DNA of 64,000 nt from Microbacterium sp. GCS4 (GCF_001262495.1 NZ_LGYE01000001.1:124001-188000), one strand, 5' to 3'. Counted from the first letter of the stretch, positions 1 to 8,873 are shown. Made by a program: numbers and translations. Notes: generated by a model from the letters alone, not told the origin.

Positions 1-166
1 GCACCCCTACGCGAACGAGGACGGCTACGTGCAGTATCCGAACGTCGACCTCGGCGACCAGATGAGCATGCTCATCATCGCGCAGCGCGGCTACGAGGCG
101 AACGCCGCCGTGGTCGACCGTGCCAAGACGACCTACGAGGCCGCACTGCAGATCGGACGCAGCTGA
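1..166 (+). CDS. flgC: Flagellar basal-body rod protein FlgC, 3' end only
   Basis: Only the last 54 residues are in the window; the gene begins upstream. They contain the rod-protein C-terminal pattern (GYVQYPNVDL, then QRGYEANAAVVDRAK and ALQIGRS), which in FlgC forms the terminal helix that packs in the proximal rod of the basal body. The stop TGA overlaps the fliE start by one base (TGATG), so the two are translationally coupled, the usual flgB-flgC-fliE order. The missing flgB and probably the filament genes should lie just to the left of the window. Confidence 0.9.
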   Translation, partial: HPYANEDGYVQYPNVDLGDQMSMLIIAQRGYEANAAVVDRAKTTYEAALQIGRS

Positions 167-486
167 TGAGCATGCCGATCGGTCCCGTGTCGGCCGTGGG
201 CGTCAGCCCGCTGCCGGCGTTGAGCTTCGAGACGGGGGGAGCGGATGCCGCGACTCCGGCGTCCTCCGGCTCGTTCGCGACCTCGCTCACGGGCGCAGTC
301 GAGAACCTCCAGCAGTTGCAGTCCACCTCGAACGAACTCGCGGTTCAGGCCGTGACGGGCGACCTGCAGGACATCCACCAGGCGATGATCGCCTCGGCGC
401 GCGCCTCGGTGACTCTCGACCTGGTCGTGGCGGTGCGTGACCGCAGCGTCGCGGCGTTCAACGACATCATGAGGATGCAGGCCTGA
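166..486 (+). CDS. fliE: Flagellar hook-basal body complex protein FliE
   Basis: This 106-residue protein has the normal FliE length. FliE joins the MS ring to the rod on the periplasmic face. The N-terminal half is Gly/Ala/Ser-rich and variable. The C-terminal half has the conserved FliE pattern: a QAVTGDLQDIHQAMIASARA stretch followed by LDLVVAVRDRSVAAFNDIMRMQ. The start overlaps the flgC stop and fliF begins two bases after its own stop, so it sits inside a flgC-fliE-fliF-fliG transcription unit. Confidence 0.95.
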   Translation: MSMPIGPVSAVGVSPLPALSFETGGADAATPASSGSFATSLTGAVENLQQLQSTSNELAVQAVTGDLQDIHQAMIASARASVTLDLVVAVRDRSVAAFNDIMRMQA

Positions 487-488
487 TC

Positions 489-2132
489 ATGCCCACCGTG
501 CTCACCACCTACTACGGCCGCGCCAAGCAGGTCGTGTCGGGCTTCACCGTCGCACAGCGCACGATCGCCGTGATCGGCGTCGCCCTGCTCGTGATGGGAG
601 CAGTCGCGCTGGGCGCGTGGCTCACACGTCCGCAGATGAGCCCGCTGTTCACGGGCCTCAGCGCTGGAGATGCCTCGGCCGTCGTCGAGCAGCTCAAGTC
701 GGCGGGGGTCGGCTACGAGCTCACCGAGGGCGGTGCGACCATCCTCGTGCCGGACGATCAGGTGTACGCGCAGCGTCTCGCCGCGGCATCCGCGGGCCTT
801 CCCGGCGACACGAGCGAGGGCTACACGCTGCTCGACAAGATGGGCGTGACGGCGAGCGAGTTCCAGCAGTCCGTGACGTACAAGCGCGCGATCGAGGGCG
901 AGCTCGCGGGTACGATCGGCGCGATGGACGGCATCTCCACGGCCTCGGTCCAGCTCGCGATCCCCGAGGAGAGCGTGTTCGTCTCGGAGAAGCAGAGCCC
1001 GACCGCCTCGGTGTTCGTGAAGACGCGCAACGGATCGACCCTGAGCGACGAGAAGATCGAGGCGATCGTGCACCTCACGAGCGCGGCGGTGCCCGGGATG
1101 ACGCCGGAGGACGTCGCCGTCACCGATCAGAACGGCCACGTGCTCTCGGCCGTGGGCGCGGGGATCAGCGGCAACTCGTCGAAGCAGGCCACCGAGCACG
1201 AGGCCAAGGTCGCGGCATCCGTGAGCAGCATGCTCGACACGATCGTCGGCCCGGGCAACGCGACGGTGACGGTCTCCGCGGATGTCGCGAACTCGACGTC
1301 CGAGCGTCTCGACGAGACCTACACCGCGCCGGACGATGCGCTCAGCCCCTCGGAGCAGACGAAGACCGAGACCTACACGGGCGGCGGACCCGGTGGGAAC
1401 GCCGGTGTCCTGGGTCCCGACAACATCGCAGTGCCGAACGGGACCACCGGCGACGGCGAGTACGAGTTCGAGGAGACCTCGCGCAGCAACGCCGTCAACA
1501 AGACGACCGAGAAGACGATCACCCCGGCGGGAGAGGTCACGCGCCAGACCGTGAGCATCGCCGTGAACCGCGGAGAGGTCACGGGTGTGACGGCGAACCA
1601 GATCGAGGCTCTCGTGGCCTCCGCCGCCGGCATCGATGTCGACCGCGGCGACGAGATCGCCGTCGAGTTCGTCGACTTCGCGACCTCCGGAGCGACGGCG
1701 GCGCAGACCGCCCTGCAGGCGGCCGAGGCCGAGCGTGCGGCGGAGATGCAGCAGGAGCTGATCCGCTCAGCGATCATCGGCGGGTCGATCCTGCTGGCGG
1801 TCGTCATCCTCGTGGTGTTCCTCGCGGTACGGCGCCGCATGAAGCGCCGCGTGATGTACACCGACGACGGGCCGATCGAGTACTTCGCCACGGTGACGGA
1901 GGACGAGGAGCAGAAGCTGCGCTCGCTGCGCGACCTCAAGGACCCCGACGCGATCCCGCTGCCCGGCCCGACCAGGCTGCTGCCCTCGGCGGCCGTCGAC
2001 GTCGATGACGAGCCGGAGCCCGACAAGGTGCTCGTGGAGCGACGTCGCCGTGAGATCGACGACCTCGCGAAGCGCGAGCCGCAGGCGACCGCCGGAGCCC
2101 TGGCCGATCTGATGGACGAGGCGAGGGTATGA
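489..2132 (+). CDS. fliF: Flagellar MS-ring protein FliF
   Basis: At 547 residues this is a full-length FliF, the membrane ring on which the motor and export gate assemble. A first transmembrane helix lies near residues 22-45 and a second near 426-449. Between them is the extracytoplasmic ring-building region, including the FSEKQSP-like loop (VFVSEKQSPTASVFVK). The C-terminal cytoplasmic tail after the second helix is about 100 residues, the part that binds FliG. fliG starts inside its stop codon (ATGA), consistent with coupled translation of these stoichiometric partners. Confidence 0.97.
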   Translation: MPTVLTTYYGRAKQVVSGFTVAQRTIAVIGVALLVMGAVALGAWLTRPQMSPLFTGLSAGDASAVVEQLKSAGVGYELTEGGATILVPDDQVYAQRLAAASAGLPGDTSEGYTLLDKMGVTASEFQQSVTYKRAIEGELAGTIGAMDGISTASVQLAIPEESVFVSEKQSPTASVFVKTRNGSTLSDEKIEAIVHLTSAAVPGMTPEDVAVTDQNGHVLSAVGAGISGNSSKQATEHEAKVAASVSSMLDTIVGPGNATVTVSADVANSTSERLDETYTAPDDALSPSEQTKTETYTGGGPGGNAGVLGPDNIAVPNGTTGDGEYEFEETSRSNAVNKTTEKTITPAGEVTRQTVSIAVNRGEVTGVTANQIEALVASAAGIDVDRGDEIAVEFVDFATSGATAAQTALQAAEAERAAEMQQELIRSAIIGGSILLAVVILVVFLAVRRRMKRRVMYTDDGPIEYFATVTEDEEQKLRSLRDLKDPDAIPLPGPTRLLPSAAVDVDDEPEPDKVLVERRRREIDDLAKREPQATAGALADLMDEARV

Positions 2133-3208
2133 GCGGGCTGACTGAGATCCTCGACGCGCAGGCCGACACGGTCGAGGTGTCGACCGCGGAGACGGCGACC
2201 GCGCCCGCGGCGGAGATGACGGGGCTGCGCAAGGCCGCGATCGTGCTGATGAACATGGACAGGGCCGCGAGCGCGGAGGTACTGCGGCACCTCGGCGAAG
2301 AGCGTTCGGAGATGCTCGCGGCCGAGCTCACCCAGCTCGGCGGTGTCGATGTCGCGTCGACGGCCCGTGCGCTCGCGGAGTTCCGACGCATCGCGACCGG
2401 CGGCTCCGTGCCGTCGCGCGGCGGTCAGGAGCTCGCGACGGGGCTGCTGGAGACGGCCTTCGGGCGCGAGAAGGCCGTGGGCATGGTCGGCCGGGTGATG
2501 TCCCAGGGCACCGTGTCGTTCGACTTCCTCAACGCGGCCGACCCCGCGCAGCTCGCGACCGTGATCGAGGGGGAGCTTCCCACGACCGTCGCCGTCGTGC
2601 TCGCCAATCTCCGGGCCGATCGGGCCGCCGCGGTGCTCGCCGCCCTGCAGGATCCTCTCCGCACCGACGTCGCCCAGGCGATCGCGACCATGGGCACAGC
2701 GACCCAGGAGGCGATCTCGATCGTCGCGGACTCGCTGCGGTCGCGGACCGGGGTCTTCGCGATGCGCGACAACCACGAGGCGATCGGCGGCGTGCAGCCA
2801 CTTGTCGAGATCATCAACCGCTCGGACACCGCGCTCGAGAAGTCGCTCCTCGCGAGCCTGGAGGGGCGGGACCTCGCGCTCGCGGAGGACATCCGCAGTC
2901 GCATGGTGACGTTCGCCGACATCGCTCGTCTCGAGGACCGCGACACGCAGCGGGTGCTGCGAGGCCTCGATCTGCGCATCCTCGCGCTCGCGCTCAAGGG
3001 CGCGGACGAGCAGATCGTCGAGAAGGTCAGCACGAACATGACCGAGCGCAACAAGGAGAACCTCGCCGAGGAGACCCGGGTGCTCGGGCCGGTGCGCATG
3101 CGTCAGGTCGACGAGGCGCGTGCAGAGATCGTCCGCGTCATCCGCGAGCTGGAGGCGGCCGAGGAGATCACCATCTCCCGTGAGGACGAGGATGAACTCG
3201 TCGAGTGA
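2129..3208 (+). CDS. fliG: Flagellar motor switch protein FliG
   Basis: This 359-residue protein matches the FliG family (N, middle and C-terminal armadillo-like domains). FliG is the rotor protein that contacts the MotA stator and transmits torque. The N-terminal domain begins around residue 28 (MTGLRKAAIVLMNMD). The region around residues 215-230 (AMRDNHEAIGGVQPLVEIIN) precedes the charged C-terminal domain (DLALAEDIRSRMVTFADI; LALKGADEQIVEKVSTN), which in other FliG proteins carries the torque residues. A flagellar-type promoter starts 11 bp after its stop, so fliH is not simply the next gene of the same unit. Confidence 0.97.
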   Translation: MSGLTEILDAQADTVEVSTAETATAPAAEMTGLRKAAIVLMNMDRAASAEVLRHLGEERSEMLAAELTQLGGVDVASTARALAEFRRIATGGSVPSRGGQELATGLLETAFGREKAVGMVGRVMSQGTVSFDFLNAADPAQLATVIEGELPTTVAVVLANLRADRAAAVLAALQDPLRTDVAQAIATMGTATQEAISIVADSLRSRTGVFAMRDNHEAIGGVQPLVEIINRSDTALEKSLLASLEGRDLALAEDIRSRMVTFADIARLEDRDTQRVLRGLDLRILALALKGADEQIVEKVSTNMTERNKENLAEETRVLGPVRMRQVDEARAEIVRVIRELEAAEEITISREDEDELVE

Positions 3209-3218
3209 GCGGTCGACG

Positions 3219-3248
3219 GTTACGGCGTCGTCGGAGCGTCGCGATAGT
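3219..3248 (+). promoter_or_regulatory. Predicted flagellar sigma (FliA/WhiG-type) promoter, copy 1, upstream of fliH
   Basis: GTTAC (3219-3223), then 14 nt, then GTCGCGATAGT (3238-3248). The same two blocks occur upstream of flbD, fliP and flgN, always between genes. The pattern resembles the sigma28 consensus TAAA-N15-GCCGATAA: the core CGATA is kept, and TTAC lies 16 nt before CGCGATAG. The predicted transcript starts near 3255, which rules out fliH starts upstream of that point. Confidence 0.75.
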
Positions 3249-3254
3249 GGGCAG

Positions 3255-3271
3255 CGAGCACGGATAGCTCG
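3255..3271 (+). promoter_or_regulatory. 5'-terminal hairpin with GGA in the loop (possible CsrA site), fliH leader
   Basis: CGAGC (3255-3259) pairs with GCTCG (3267-3271) around the loop ACGGATA. It begins 14 nt after the first base of GCGATAGT, about where transcription should start. The fliP leader has the same 17-nt hairpin with one loop base changed, at the same distance from its promoter. GGA presented in a hairpin loop is the known CsrA recognition feature; that CsrA binds here is inference. Confidence 0.5.
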
Positions 3272-3320
3272 ACCTCCGGACCATGGACTGGCCCCCTCAT
3301 CGACATCCGAGGTGCGCACC

Positions 3321-4007
3321 GTGCTCGATCCCGTCTTCACCCCCTTGGTGGTGCCGCGCGTGGGCGAGACGCCGATCGACCTGCGCGGCGAGACGGACCG
3401 AGCCCGCACGCGTGGTTACGCCGAGGGGTTCGCAGAGGGACGTCGCATCGCTCTCGACAGGGCGCAGGTCGAGCAGACCGAGCAGGCCCTCAGAATGCAG
3501 GAGATGCAGGCGGCGTTCGTCGAGCGGGCGCAGGCGGCCCTGGATGCTGTGCGCAGCGCGCGTGCGGCACTGGAGCAGCGCGTGACGGACGTCGCCGCTG
3601 TGGACGCCGATCGCATCGAGCACCTCGCGGTCGAACTCGCGTCCGCGATCGTGGGCGCCGAGCTCTCCGACCCTGCCCGTTCTGCCGCGCACGCGTTGCG
3701 CCGAGCCCTCGACGAGATGCCGGTCGGTCGGTGGACGCGTGTGTCGTTCAGCACGCGCGACGCCCGCACGCTGCGCGCGGACAACGCGGCGATGGTGACC
3801 ATCGGCGAGGTCGAGCTCGTCGCCTCCGATGCGGTCGACGACGGCGGATCGGTCGTGGAGATCGCCGACGGCGCGGTCGACGCACGCATCGAGGCTGCTT
3901 TCGCACGCGTGCGCGCCGCTCTGCGCGGTGACGACGAGTCGGGCGGCGACGACGAGCCGGGCGGGGACGAGCTCCGCCGCGACGAGCAGGACGGTGGCTC
4001 ACGATGA
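3321..4007 (+). CDS. fliH: Flagellar export ATPase regulator FliH
   Basis: This protein of 228 residues is read from GTG 3321, which has a GAGG ribosome site at 3309-3312. Longer in-frame starts lie upstream of the predicted transcription start or inside fliG. It has an Ala/Glu/Arg-rich coiled-coil region (from TRGYAEGFAEGRRIAL, about residues 31-46, to residue 100) and a C-terminal FliH/HrpE-like domain (HLAVELASAIVGAEL). An acidic Asp/Gly tail follows. FliH is the peripheral stalk that links and restrains the FliI ATPase, encoded immediately downstream with an ATGA overlap. Identity rests on fold pattern and position, as FliH proteins diverge strongly. Confidence 0.88.
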   Translation: MLDPVFTPLVVPRVGETPIDLRGETDRARTRGYAEGFAEGRRIALDRAQVEQTEQALRMQEMQAAFVERAQAALDAVRSARAALEQRVTDVAAVDADRIEHLAVELASAIVGAELSDPARSAAHALRRALDEMPVGRWTRVSFSTRDARTLRADNAAMVTIGEVELVASDAVDDGGSVVEIADGAVDARIEAAFARVRAALRGDDESGGDDEPGGDELRRDEQDGGSR

Positions 4008-5329
4008 CCGTCACGGACTCCTGGGATCGTGCGCTGAGTGCCGCGCGTCCGGAACGCTCGGGCACCGTACGCTCCGTCATGGGTCTCGGAGTCGAGGTGC
4101 GCGGCATCGACGCGGCTGTCGGTGACCGCGTGCGCATCGACGTGCTCGACGGCGATCCGGTCGACGCCGAGATCGTCGCGGTCGACGGCGGGACCGCCCG
4201 GTGCATGCCTCTCGGACGTCTCGGCGGCATCACCGCACGCGCCCGCGTGCGCCACGCGGGCGCGCCGCTGCAGGTGCCCACAGGGCGCGCCCTGCTCGGA
4301 CGGGTCCTCGACGGTCTGGGGCGGCCGATCGACGGCAGAGGCCCGATCGTCGCGGGTGCCGGACGCGTCGCGCTCGACCAGGCGCCTCCGAGCATCCTGC
4401 ATCGTCGGCGGATCGATCGTCAGCTGGGCCTCGGCGTGCGCGTGCTCGACACCATGACCCCGGTCGGCACCGGCCAGCGACTCGGGCTGTTCGCAGGATC
4501 GGGCGTCGGCAAGTCCTCGCTCATGTCGATGATCGCCCGCGGGTCGAGCGCCGACGTCACCGTGATCGCCCTGGTCGGCGAGCGCGGCCGCGAGGTCAGG
4601 GAGTTCATCGAGGACGACCTGGGTCCGGACGGCCTCGCACGGTCCGTCGTGGTCGTCGCGACCTCGGATCAGCCGGCCATGGCGCGCATGCGATCGGCAT
4701 TCGTGGCGACGCGCATCGCCGAGCACTTCCGCGACGACGGACTCGACGTCGTGCTCATGATGGACTCGCTCACCCGTGTGGCGATGGCGCAGCGCGAGAT
4801 CGGGCTGAGCGCGGGGGAGCCCCCAGCCACGCGCGGCTACCCGCCGTCCACCTTCTCCGTCCTCGCCCGCCTTCTCGAGCGGGCCGGTACCGGCATCACC
4901 GGCTCGATCACCGGTCTGTACACGGTCCTCGTCGATGGTGACGACCACAACGAGCCGATCGCGGATGCGGCGCGCGGCATCCTCGACGGGCACGTCGTGC
5001 TCGACCGTGCGCTCGCGGTGCGGGGGCACTTCCCGGCGGTGGATGTGCTCGGCTCGGTGTCGCGCGTCGTCTCGAAGATCACGACCCCTGAGCAACGCGC
5101 CGCCGCTGTGGCGCTGCGCAGTGTGCTCGCCGCTCGGCGCTCCGCGAACGATCTGATCGACATCGGCGCGTATCGGCAGGGTGCGAACCCGCTGGTCGAC
5201 GCCGCGATCGCGCACGACGGCGAGATCTCCCGGTTCCTGACCCAGCGGATGGACGATCTCACCGCGTCCGACGATTCCTGGCAGCAGCTTGCTGCTCTCA
5301 CCGACGAGTTCGGAGGACTGACACCATGA
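4004..5329 (+). CDS. fliI: Flagellum-specific export ATPase FliI
   Basis: This 441-residue F1-beta-like ATPase energises the type III export of rod, hook and filament proteins. The Walker A motif GSGVGKSS is at residues 165-172. GERGREVREFIEDDLG and the DVVLMMDSLTRVAMAQREIG stretch (Walker B and catalytic region) follow, and the signature PPSTFSVLARLLERAG is present. The length is normal for the family. It overlaps fliH (ATGA) and fliJ (ATGA), forming the fliH-I-J export ATPase module. Confidence 0.98.
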   Translation: MTVTDSWDRALSAARPERSGTVRSVMGLGVEVRGIDAAVGDRVRIDVLDGDPVDAEIVAVDGGTARCMPLGRLGGITARARVRHAGAPLQVPTGRALLGRVLDGLGRPIDGRGPIVAGAGRVALDQAPPSILHRRRIDRQLGLGVRVLDTMTPVGTGQRLGLFAGSGVGKSSLMSMIARGSSADVTVIALVGERGREVREFIEDDLGPDGLARSVVVVATSDQPAMARMRSAFVATRIAEHFRDDGLDVVLMMDSLTRVAMAQREIGLSAGEPPATRGYPPSTFSVLARLLERAGTGITGSITGLYTVLVDGDDHNEPIADAARGILDGHVVLDRALAVRGHFPAVDVLGSVSRVVSKITTPEQRAAAVALRSVLAARRSANDLIDIGAYRQGANPLVDAAIAHDGEISRFLTQRMDDLTASDDSWQQLAALTDEFGGLTP

Positions 5330-5751
5330 CCTTCACCCTGTCCGGGCTGCTCCGCGTGCGCGGCGCCCAGGAGCGCGTGGCCGCGGAGGACCTCTCCCGC
5401 GCGAGTGCGGAGCGCGCCCGCGCCGAGGCGGCGGAGCAGTCGGCGGTCACGAGCCTCGCGGAGATCAGCGACCGGATCGACGACTCCGCGACCCTGCTCG
5501 CGATGGCCGCCGCCCGTGCCGCCGGGCGGAGCACACTCAGCGACCTGCAGGCCCTCGTCGAGATGCGGCGTGTCAGCGAGGGCGAGGCGAAGGCCGCTCA
5601 TGTCGAGGCCCGCCGCGACCTCAAGGGGCTGGAGCGCCTCGAAGAGGCGCATCGTGTCGACGAGATGCGGCAGGAGCTCGCGACGGAGCAGGCGGCGCTG
5701 GACGAGATCGCGACCGTGCGTGGCCGTCGGCCCGAGGGGAGCGCGGCGTGA
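5326..5751 (+). CDS. fliJ: Flagellar export protein FliJ-like coiled coil
   Basis: This 141-residue, almost entirely helical protein is rich in Ala, Arg and Glu (for example RGAQERVAAEDLSRASAERA). The length and coiled-coil character are those of FliJ, the central stalk that inserts in the FliI hexamer and contacts FlhA. There is no strong sequence signature, so the call depends on the position directly after fliI with a four-base overlap and before fliK with another. A generic coiled-coil chaperone is the only real alternative. Confidence 0.8.
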   Translation: MTFTLSGLLRVRGAQERVAAEDLSRASAERARAEAAEQSAVTSLAEISDRIDDSATLLAMAAARAAGRSTLSDLQALVEMRRVSEGEAKAAHVEARRDLKGLERLEEAHRVDEMRQELATEQAALDEIATVRGRRPEGSAA

Positions 5752-7142
5752 GCGCGGTCGGCTTGGCGGACGCCCTCGTCGCTGCGCCCCGGGGGCAGGC
5801 GACCGCGGCACGACCCGGACGTGAAGCGGGGACGCGCTTCGCGGAGGTGCTGACGGCGGCGGGCGTGGACGTGATCGCGGAGACGGTTCCGAGATCGGAT
5901 GACGCATCGACGCAGGGAGTCGACGGCCTCAGAGCCGCACATGGCGATGACGCATCCTCCCTGCTCGCTGCGACGTCTCTCGCGCTGATGCCCACGATCG
6001 CGGGCTCGGAGTCGGCGGCCGCCGCGGATGCCGTGGCGGCGGAGACGGGAACTGAGGGTGCGTCTGCCGGGGAGACCGGAGGCGCGGAGCCCGGAACCGC
6101 GGATCCCGGAACCGCGGAGGCGGGGCCTCTCATCCCATCGACCGCCGGGACGACGCTCCCTGTCCACGGGATGTCGGTTCCGGTCCCGCCCGTCGCCCTG
6201 ACCGACTCGCCGGCGACGCCCGTGGACGGCGAGGCGGAGCCGTCCGCCGAGCGCGGCCTGCTGCACGAACCGACCGCGCGGGCGACGGTCGCGACGTCGG
6301 CGAGCATGGTGTCCCCGACAGGCGCCCCCGCGGTGCTCGTCGCGGGTGGCGCTCCGGGCGTCTCCGTCCAGCCGGATCTCGCGGACGGCGCGACCGTGTC
6401 GACCGACGGCGTGCCGGCCCCTGCCGCGACCGCGGGCGCTGCCGCGAGCGCCTCCGCGTCCCGTGCGAGCAGCGCTCCCGTCGTGTCCCTCCCCATGGCA
6501 TCGGCCGCGGTCGCCTCGCCCGCGCCGACCTCCACCGCCTCCGCAGGGGCGGCGTCGCCTGCAGAGGACGGAGTCCCGGCATCCGCGCCCCCGACGCCCG
6601 CGATAGCGGCCGCGGTTCCGGCGACGCCCACGGTCACCGCAGCGCCCGTCGACGCCGCGACGCCCGCGTCGCCGGTCAGCCGCGCCGTGGCGGCGCAGGT
6701 GTCTCCGGTGGTGGTCAGCATCGCCCAGCGTCCGAGCGGCGTGCATCAGCTCACGATGACCGTGAACCCGGACTCCCTCGGACCGGTGACGATCCGCGCC
6801 CACATCGGACAGGGCGGCGACGTGCGCGTCGAGCTCTTCGGGGCGACGGATGCCGGACGTGACGCGCTGCGCGCCATCGTGACCGACCTGCGCCGCGACC
6901 TCGCCGGAGCCATGCCGCACGCCACGCTGAGCATCGCGCAGGGCACGGGTGCCGACGCCGGAGCCGAACGCGGCGGACAGACGTCTGCGGGCGGCGCGGG
7001 GGAGCAGGGCTCCACGGGGCGCGACTCCGGCCGTGACGCGCACGGCGCTCCTGTCGCCGCCGACACACGCGACCACGCGCCGCAGAGCCCCGCCACGACC
7101 ATCGCATCCATCCCCGGCTCCGGCCTGGACATCCTGGCCTGA
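5748..7142 (+). CDS. fliK: Flagellar hook-length control protein FliK
   Basis: This 464-residue protein starts at GTG. Residues 1 to about 320 are low-complexity Ala/Pro/Ser/Thr/Gly, as expected of the extended molecular ruler. A compact C-terminal Flg_hook domain follows (QLTMTVNPDSLGPVTIRAHI, then GDVRVELFGATDAGRDALR), in which LTMxVNPxSLGPVxV-type sequence is diagnostic. FliK measures hook length and flips FlhB specificity. flgD and flgE, the hook cap and the hook, are the next two genes, which fits. Confidence 0.93.
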   Translation: MSAVGLADALVAAPRGQATAARPGREAGTRFAEVLTAAGVDVIAETVPRSDDASTQGVDGLRAAHGDDASSLLAATSLALMPTIAGSESAAAADAVAAETGTEGASAGETGGAEPGTADPGTAEAGPLIPSTAGTTLPVHGMSVPVPPVALTDSPATPVDGEAEPSAERGLLHEPTARATVATSASMVSPTGAPAVLVAGGAPGVSVQPDLADGATVSTDGVPAPAATAGAAASASASRASSAPVVSLPMASAAVASPAPTSTASAGAASPAEDGVPASAPPTPAIAAAVPATPTVTAAPVDAATPASPVSRAVAAQVSPVVVSIAQRPSGVHQLTMTVNPDSLGPVTIRAHIGQGGDVRVELFGATDAGRDALRAIVTDLRRDLAGAMPHATLSIAQGTGADAGAERGGQTSAGGAGEQGSTGRDSGRDAHGAPVAADTRDHAPQSPATTIASIPGSGLDILA

Positions 7143-7154
7143 GAGGACGATCAC

Positions 7155-7610
7155 ATGACGATCCCCATCACCGCGAACACGCCGATCGACGCGTCGAGCT
7201 CGATGTACACCGGCAGCACGACGGATCCCGCATCCCGCAAGCAGGTGCTCGACGGCGAGGTGTTCCTCAAACTCCTCGTGACCCAGCTCACGCACCAGGA
7301 TCCGTCGAGTCCGATGGACACCAACGAGATGATCGCGCAGACCACGCAGCTCGCGATGATGGAGCAGCTCACGTCGCTCGCCGACAGCGGCTCCGAGGCG
7401 TTCGCGCTCAACATGCGCCAGGCCGCGACCGCGTTGATCGGCCAGGAGGCCGGCTACAAGGACGCCGACGGGAAGACCGTCACCGGGATCGTCACCAAGG
7501 TGTCGTTCGACGGCCCCGTCCCGCAGGTCACCATCGGCGACAAGACCGTCGCCCTCGACGTGATCACCGGCGTCACCTCCACGACCACTCCGGCCGCCCC
7601 GGCCGCCTGA
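7155..7610 (+). CDS. flgD: Flagellar hook assembly (capping) protein FlgD
   Basis: This 151-residue protein has the conserved N-terminal FlgD segment (FLKLLVTQLTHQDPSSPMDTNE, about residues 36-57, then AQTTQLAMMEQL). FlgD caps the growing hook. The C-terminal tudor/fibronectin-like part is short compared with the about 220 residues of enterobacterial FlgD, but short forms occur in Gram-positive bacteria. It sits 12 bp after fliK and 30 bp before flgE in the same transcription unit. Confidence 0.95.
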   Translation: MTIPITANTPIDASSSMYTGSTTDPASRKQVLDGEVFLKLLVTQLTHQDPSSPMDTNEMIAQTTQLAMMEQLTSLADSGSEAFALNMRQAATALIGQEAGYKDADGKTVTGIVTKVSFDGPVPQVTIGDKTVALDVITGVTSTTTPAAPAA

Positions 7611-7640
7611 CCCCCGCTCCACACAGGAAGAGAGAACCTC

Positions 7641-8807
7641 ATGCTTCGCTCGCTCTACTCCGGGATCTCCGGGCTCCGCTCGCACCAGACGATGCTCGAC
7701 GTGACCGGCAACAACATCGCCAACGTGAACACCGCCGGCTTCAAGGGCTCCTCGGTGCTGTTCCAGGACTCGCTGTCGCAGCTCATCGGCAACCCCGGCA
7801 TCCCCGAAGATCAGGTCGGTGGACGCAACCCCGCCCAGGTCGGCCTCGGCGTGCAGGTGGCCGGCGTCCGCACCAACTTCGCGCAGGGCTCCGCGCAGGC
7901 GACGGGTCGCGGGGGAGACCTCATGATCTCCGGCGACGGATTCTTCGCCGTGCGCTCCGGCGGCGAGACTCTCTACACCCGTGCAGGCGGCTTCACATTC
8001 GACCCCACGGGAAAGATGGTCACCGCCGACGGCGCGATCGTGCAGGGCTGGTCGGCGCAGAACGGCGCCGTGAACACGGGCCAGGCCGTCGGCAACATCG
8101 TGCTCCCGCTGGACGCGGTCTCCCCGGCGCGGGCGACGACCACCGCGGGCGTCACCGGCAACCTCCCCTCGACGGCCGCGGTCGGCGACGAGCTGGTGCG
8201 CGACGTGACGGTGTACGACGCGCAGGGGACGCCCTCGACGCTGAGTCTCACGTTCACGAAGACCGCCGCCGGGTGGAACGTCACCGAGCCCGTCAGCGGC
8301 GCCGCCGGAGCGCTCGCGTTCACGGACGGGAAGCAGACCGGCGCGGGACTCACGCTCACCGCCGGCGCCGTCTCGGTCGACCTCACGGCCGTGACCGGCT
8401 ACGCCAGCCTCTCGACCGTCGCCGTCACCGAGCAGAACGGCGCTGCCGCCGGCACGCTGAAGTCCTACAGCATCACGGGCGACGGGTCGATCGTCGGGAC
8501 CTTCAGCAACGGCGCCACGCAGACCCTCGCCAAGATCGCGATGGCGACCTTCGGCAACCCGGAGGGACTCGAGAAGGCCGGCGGCACCGCGTACCGGGTG
8601 TCGGTCAACTCGGGGGCCGTCCGCATGGGCGAGCCCGGACAGGCCGGCTTCGGCAACCTCGTCTCGGGCGCTCTCGAGATGAGCAACGTCGACCTGTCGC
8701 AGGAGTTCACGAACCTCATCGTCGCGCAGCGCGGCTTCCAGGCGAACGCCCGCATCATCACGACGAGCGACGAGGTGCTGCAGGAGCTCACGCAGCTCAA
8801 GCGCTGA
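7641..8807 (+). CDS. flgE: Flagellar hook protein FlgE
   Basis: This 388-residue protein has the N-terminal rod/hook helix (MLRSLYSGISGLRSHQTMLD, then VTGNNIANVNTAGFKGS) and the C-terminal helix (VDLSQEFTNLIVAQRGFQAN, then ARIITTSDEVLQELTQLKR) that form the D0 core of the hook. The middle is the variable surface domain. AGGAAGAGAG precedes the ATG. It is the last gene of the fliH-flgE unit: a hairpin overlapping the next promoter follows 24 bp after the stop. Confidence 0.97.
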   Translation: MLRSLYSGISGLRSHQTMLDVTGNNIANVNTAGFKGSSVLFQDSLSQLIGNPGIPEDQVGGRNPAQVGLGVQVAGVRTNFAQGSAQATGRGGDLMISGDGFFAVRSGGETLYTRAGGFTFDPTGKMVTADGAIVQGWSAQNGAVNTGQAVGNIVLPLDAVSPARATTTAGVTGNLPSTAAVGDELVRDVTVYDAQGTPSTLSLTFTKTAAGWNVTEPVSGAAGALAFTDGKQTGAGLTLTAGAVSVDLTAVTGYASLSTVAVTEQNGAAAGTLKSYSITGDGSIVGTFSNGATQTLAKIAMATFGNPEGLEKAGGTAYRVSVNSGAVRMGEPGQAGFGNLVSGALEMSNVDLSQEFTNLIVAQRGFQANARIITTSDEVLQELTQLKR

Positions 8808-8831
8808 TCCTCGTCCACGCCTCCACGCACA

Positions 8832-8861
8832 CGGCCCGTCCTGGTTACCCGGGGCGGGCCG
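8832..8861 (+). terminator. Hairpin after flgE, with the next promoter's -35 element in its loop
   Basis: CGGCCCG (8832-8838) pairs with CGGGCCG (8855-8861), and the stem can be extended inward with a T-G pair and two more G-C pairs. No T-run follows, so terminator strength is uncertain. The GTTAC element of the flbD promoter (8844-8848) lies in the loop. Confidence 0.45.
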
Positions 8862-8873
8862 CGTCGCGATAGT
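8844..8873 (+). promoter_or_regulatory. Predicted flagellar sigma promoter, copy 2, upstream of flbD-motAB-fliMNO
   Basis: GTTAC (8844-8848), 14 nt, GTCGCGATAGT (8863-8873). It is identical in both blocks and spacing to the fliH and fliP copies. The predicted start is near 8880, giving a leader of about 34 nt before the flbD ATG. This leader lacks the GGA-loop hairpin of the other three but has a CGGAG ribosome site inside a CTCCGGAG palindrome. Confidence 0.75.

Noticed and set aside
3282..3320. ATG at 3283 as the fliH start
   Set aside because: It is in another frame; the protein that follows is a shadow without FliH features.
6000..6700. Repeat-like Ala/Pro/Gly coding tracts in fliK as a mobile or repeat element
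   Set aside because: They are protein low-complexity typical of the FliK ruler and not DNA repeats with constant units.
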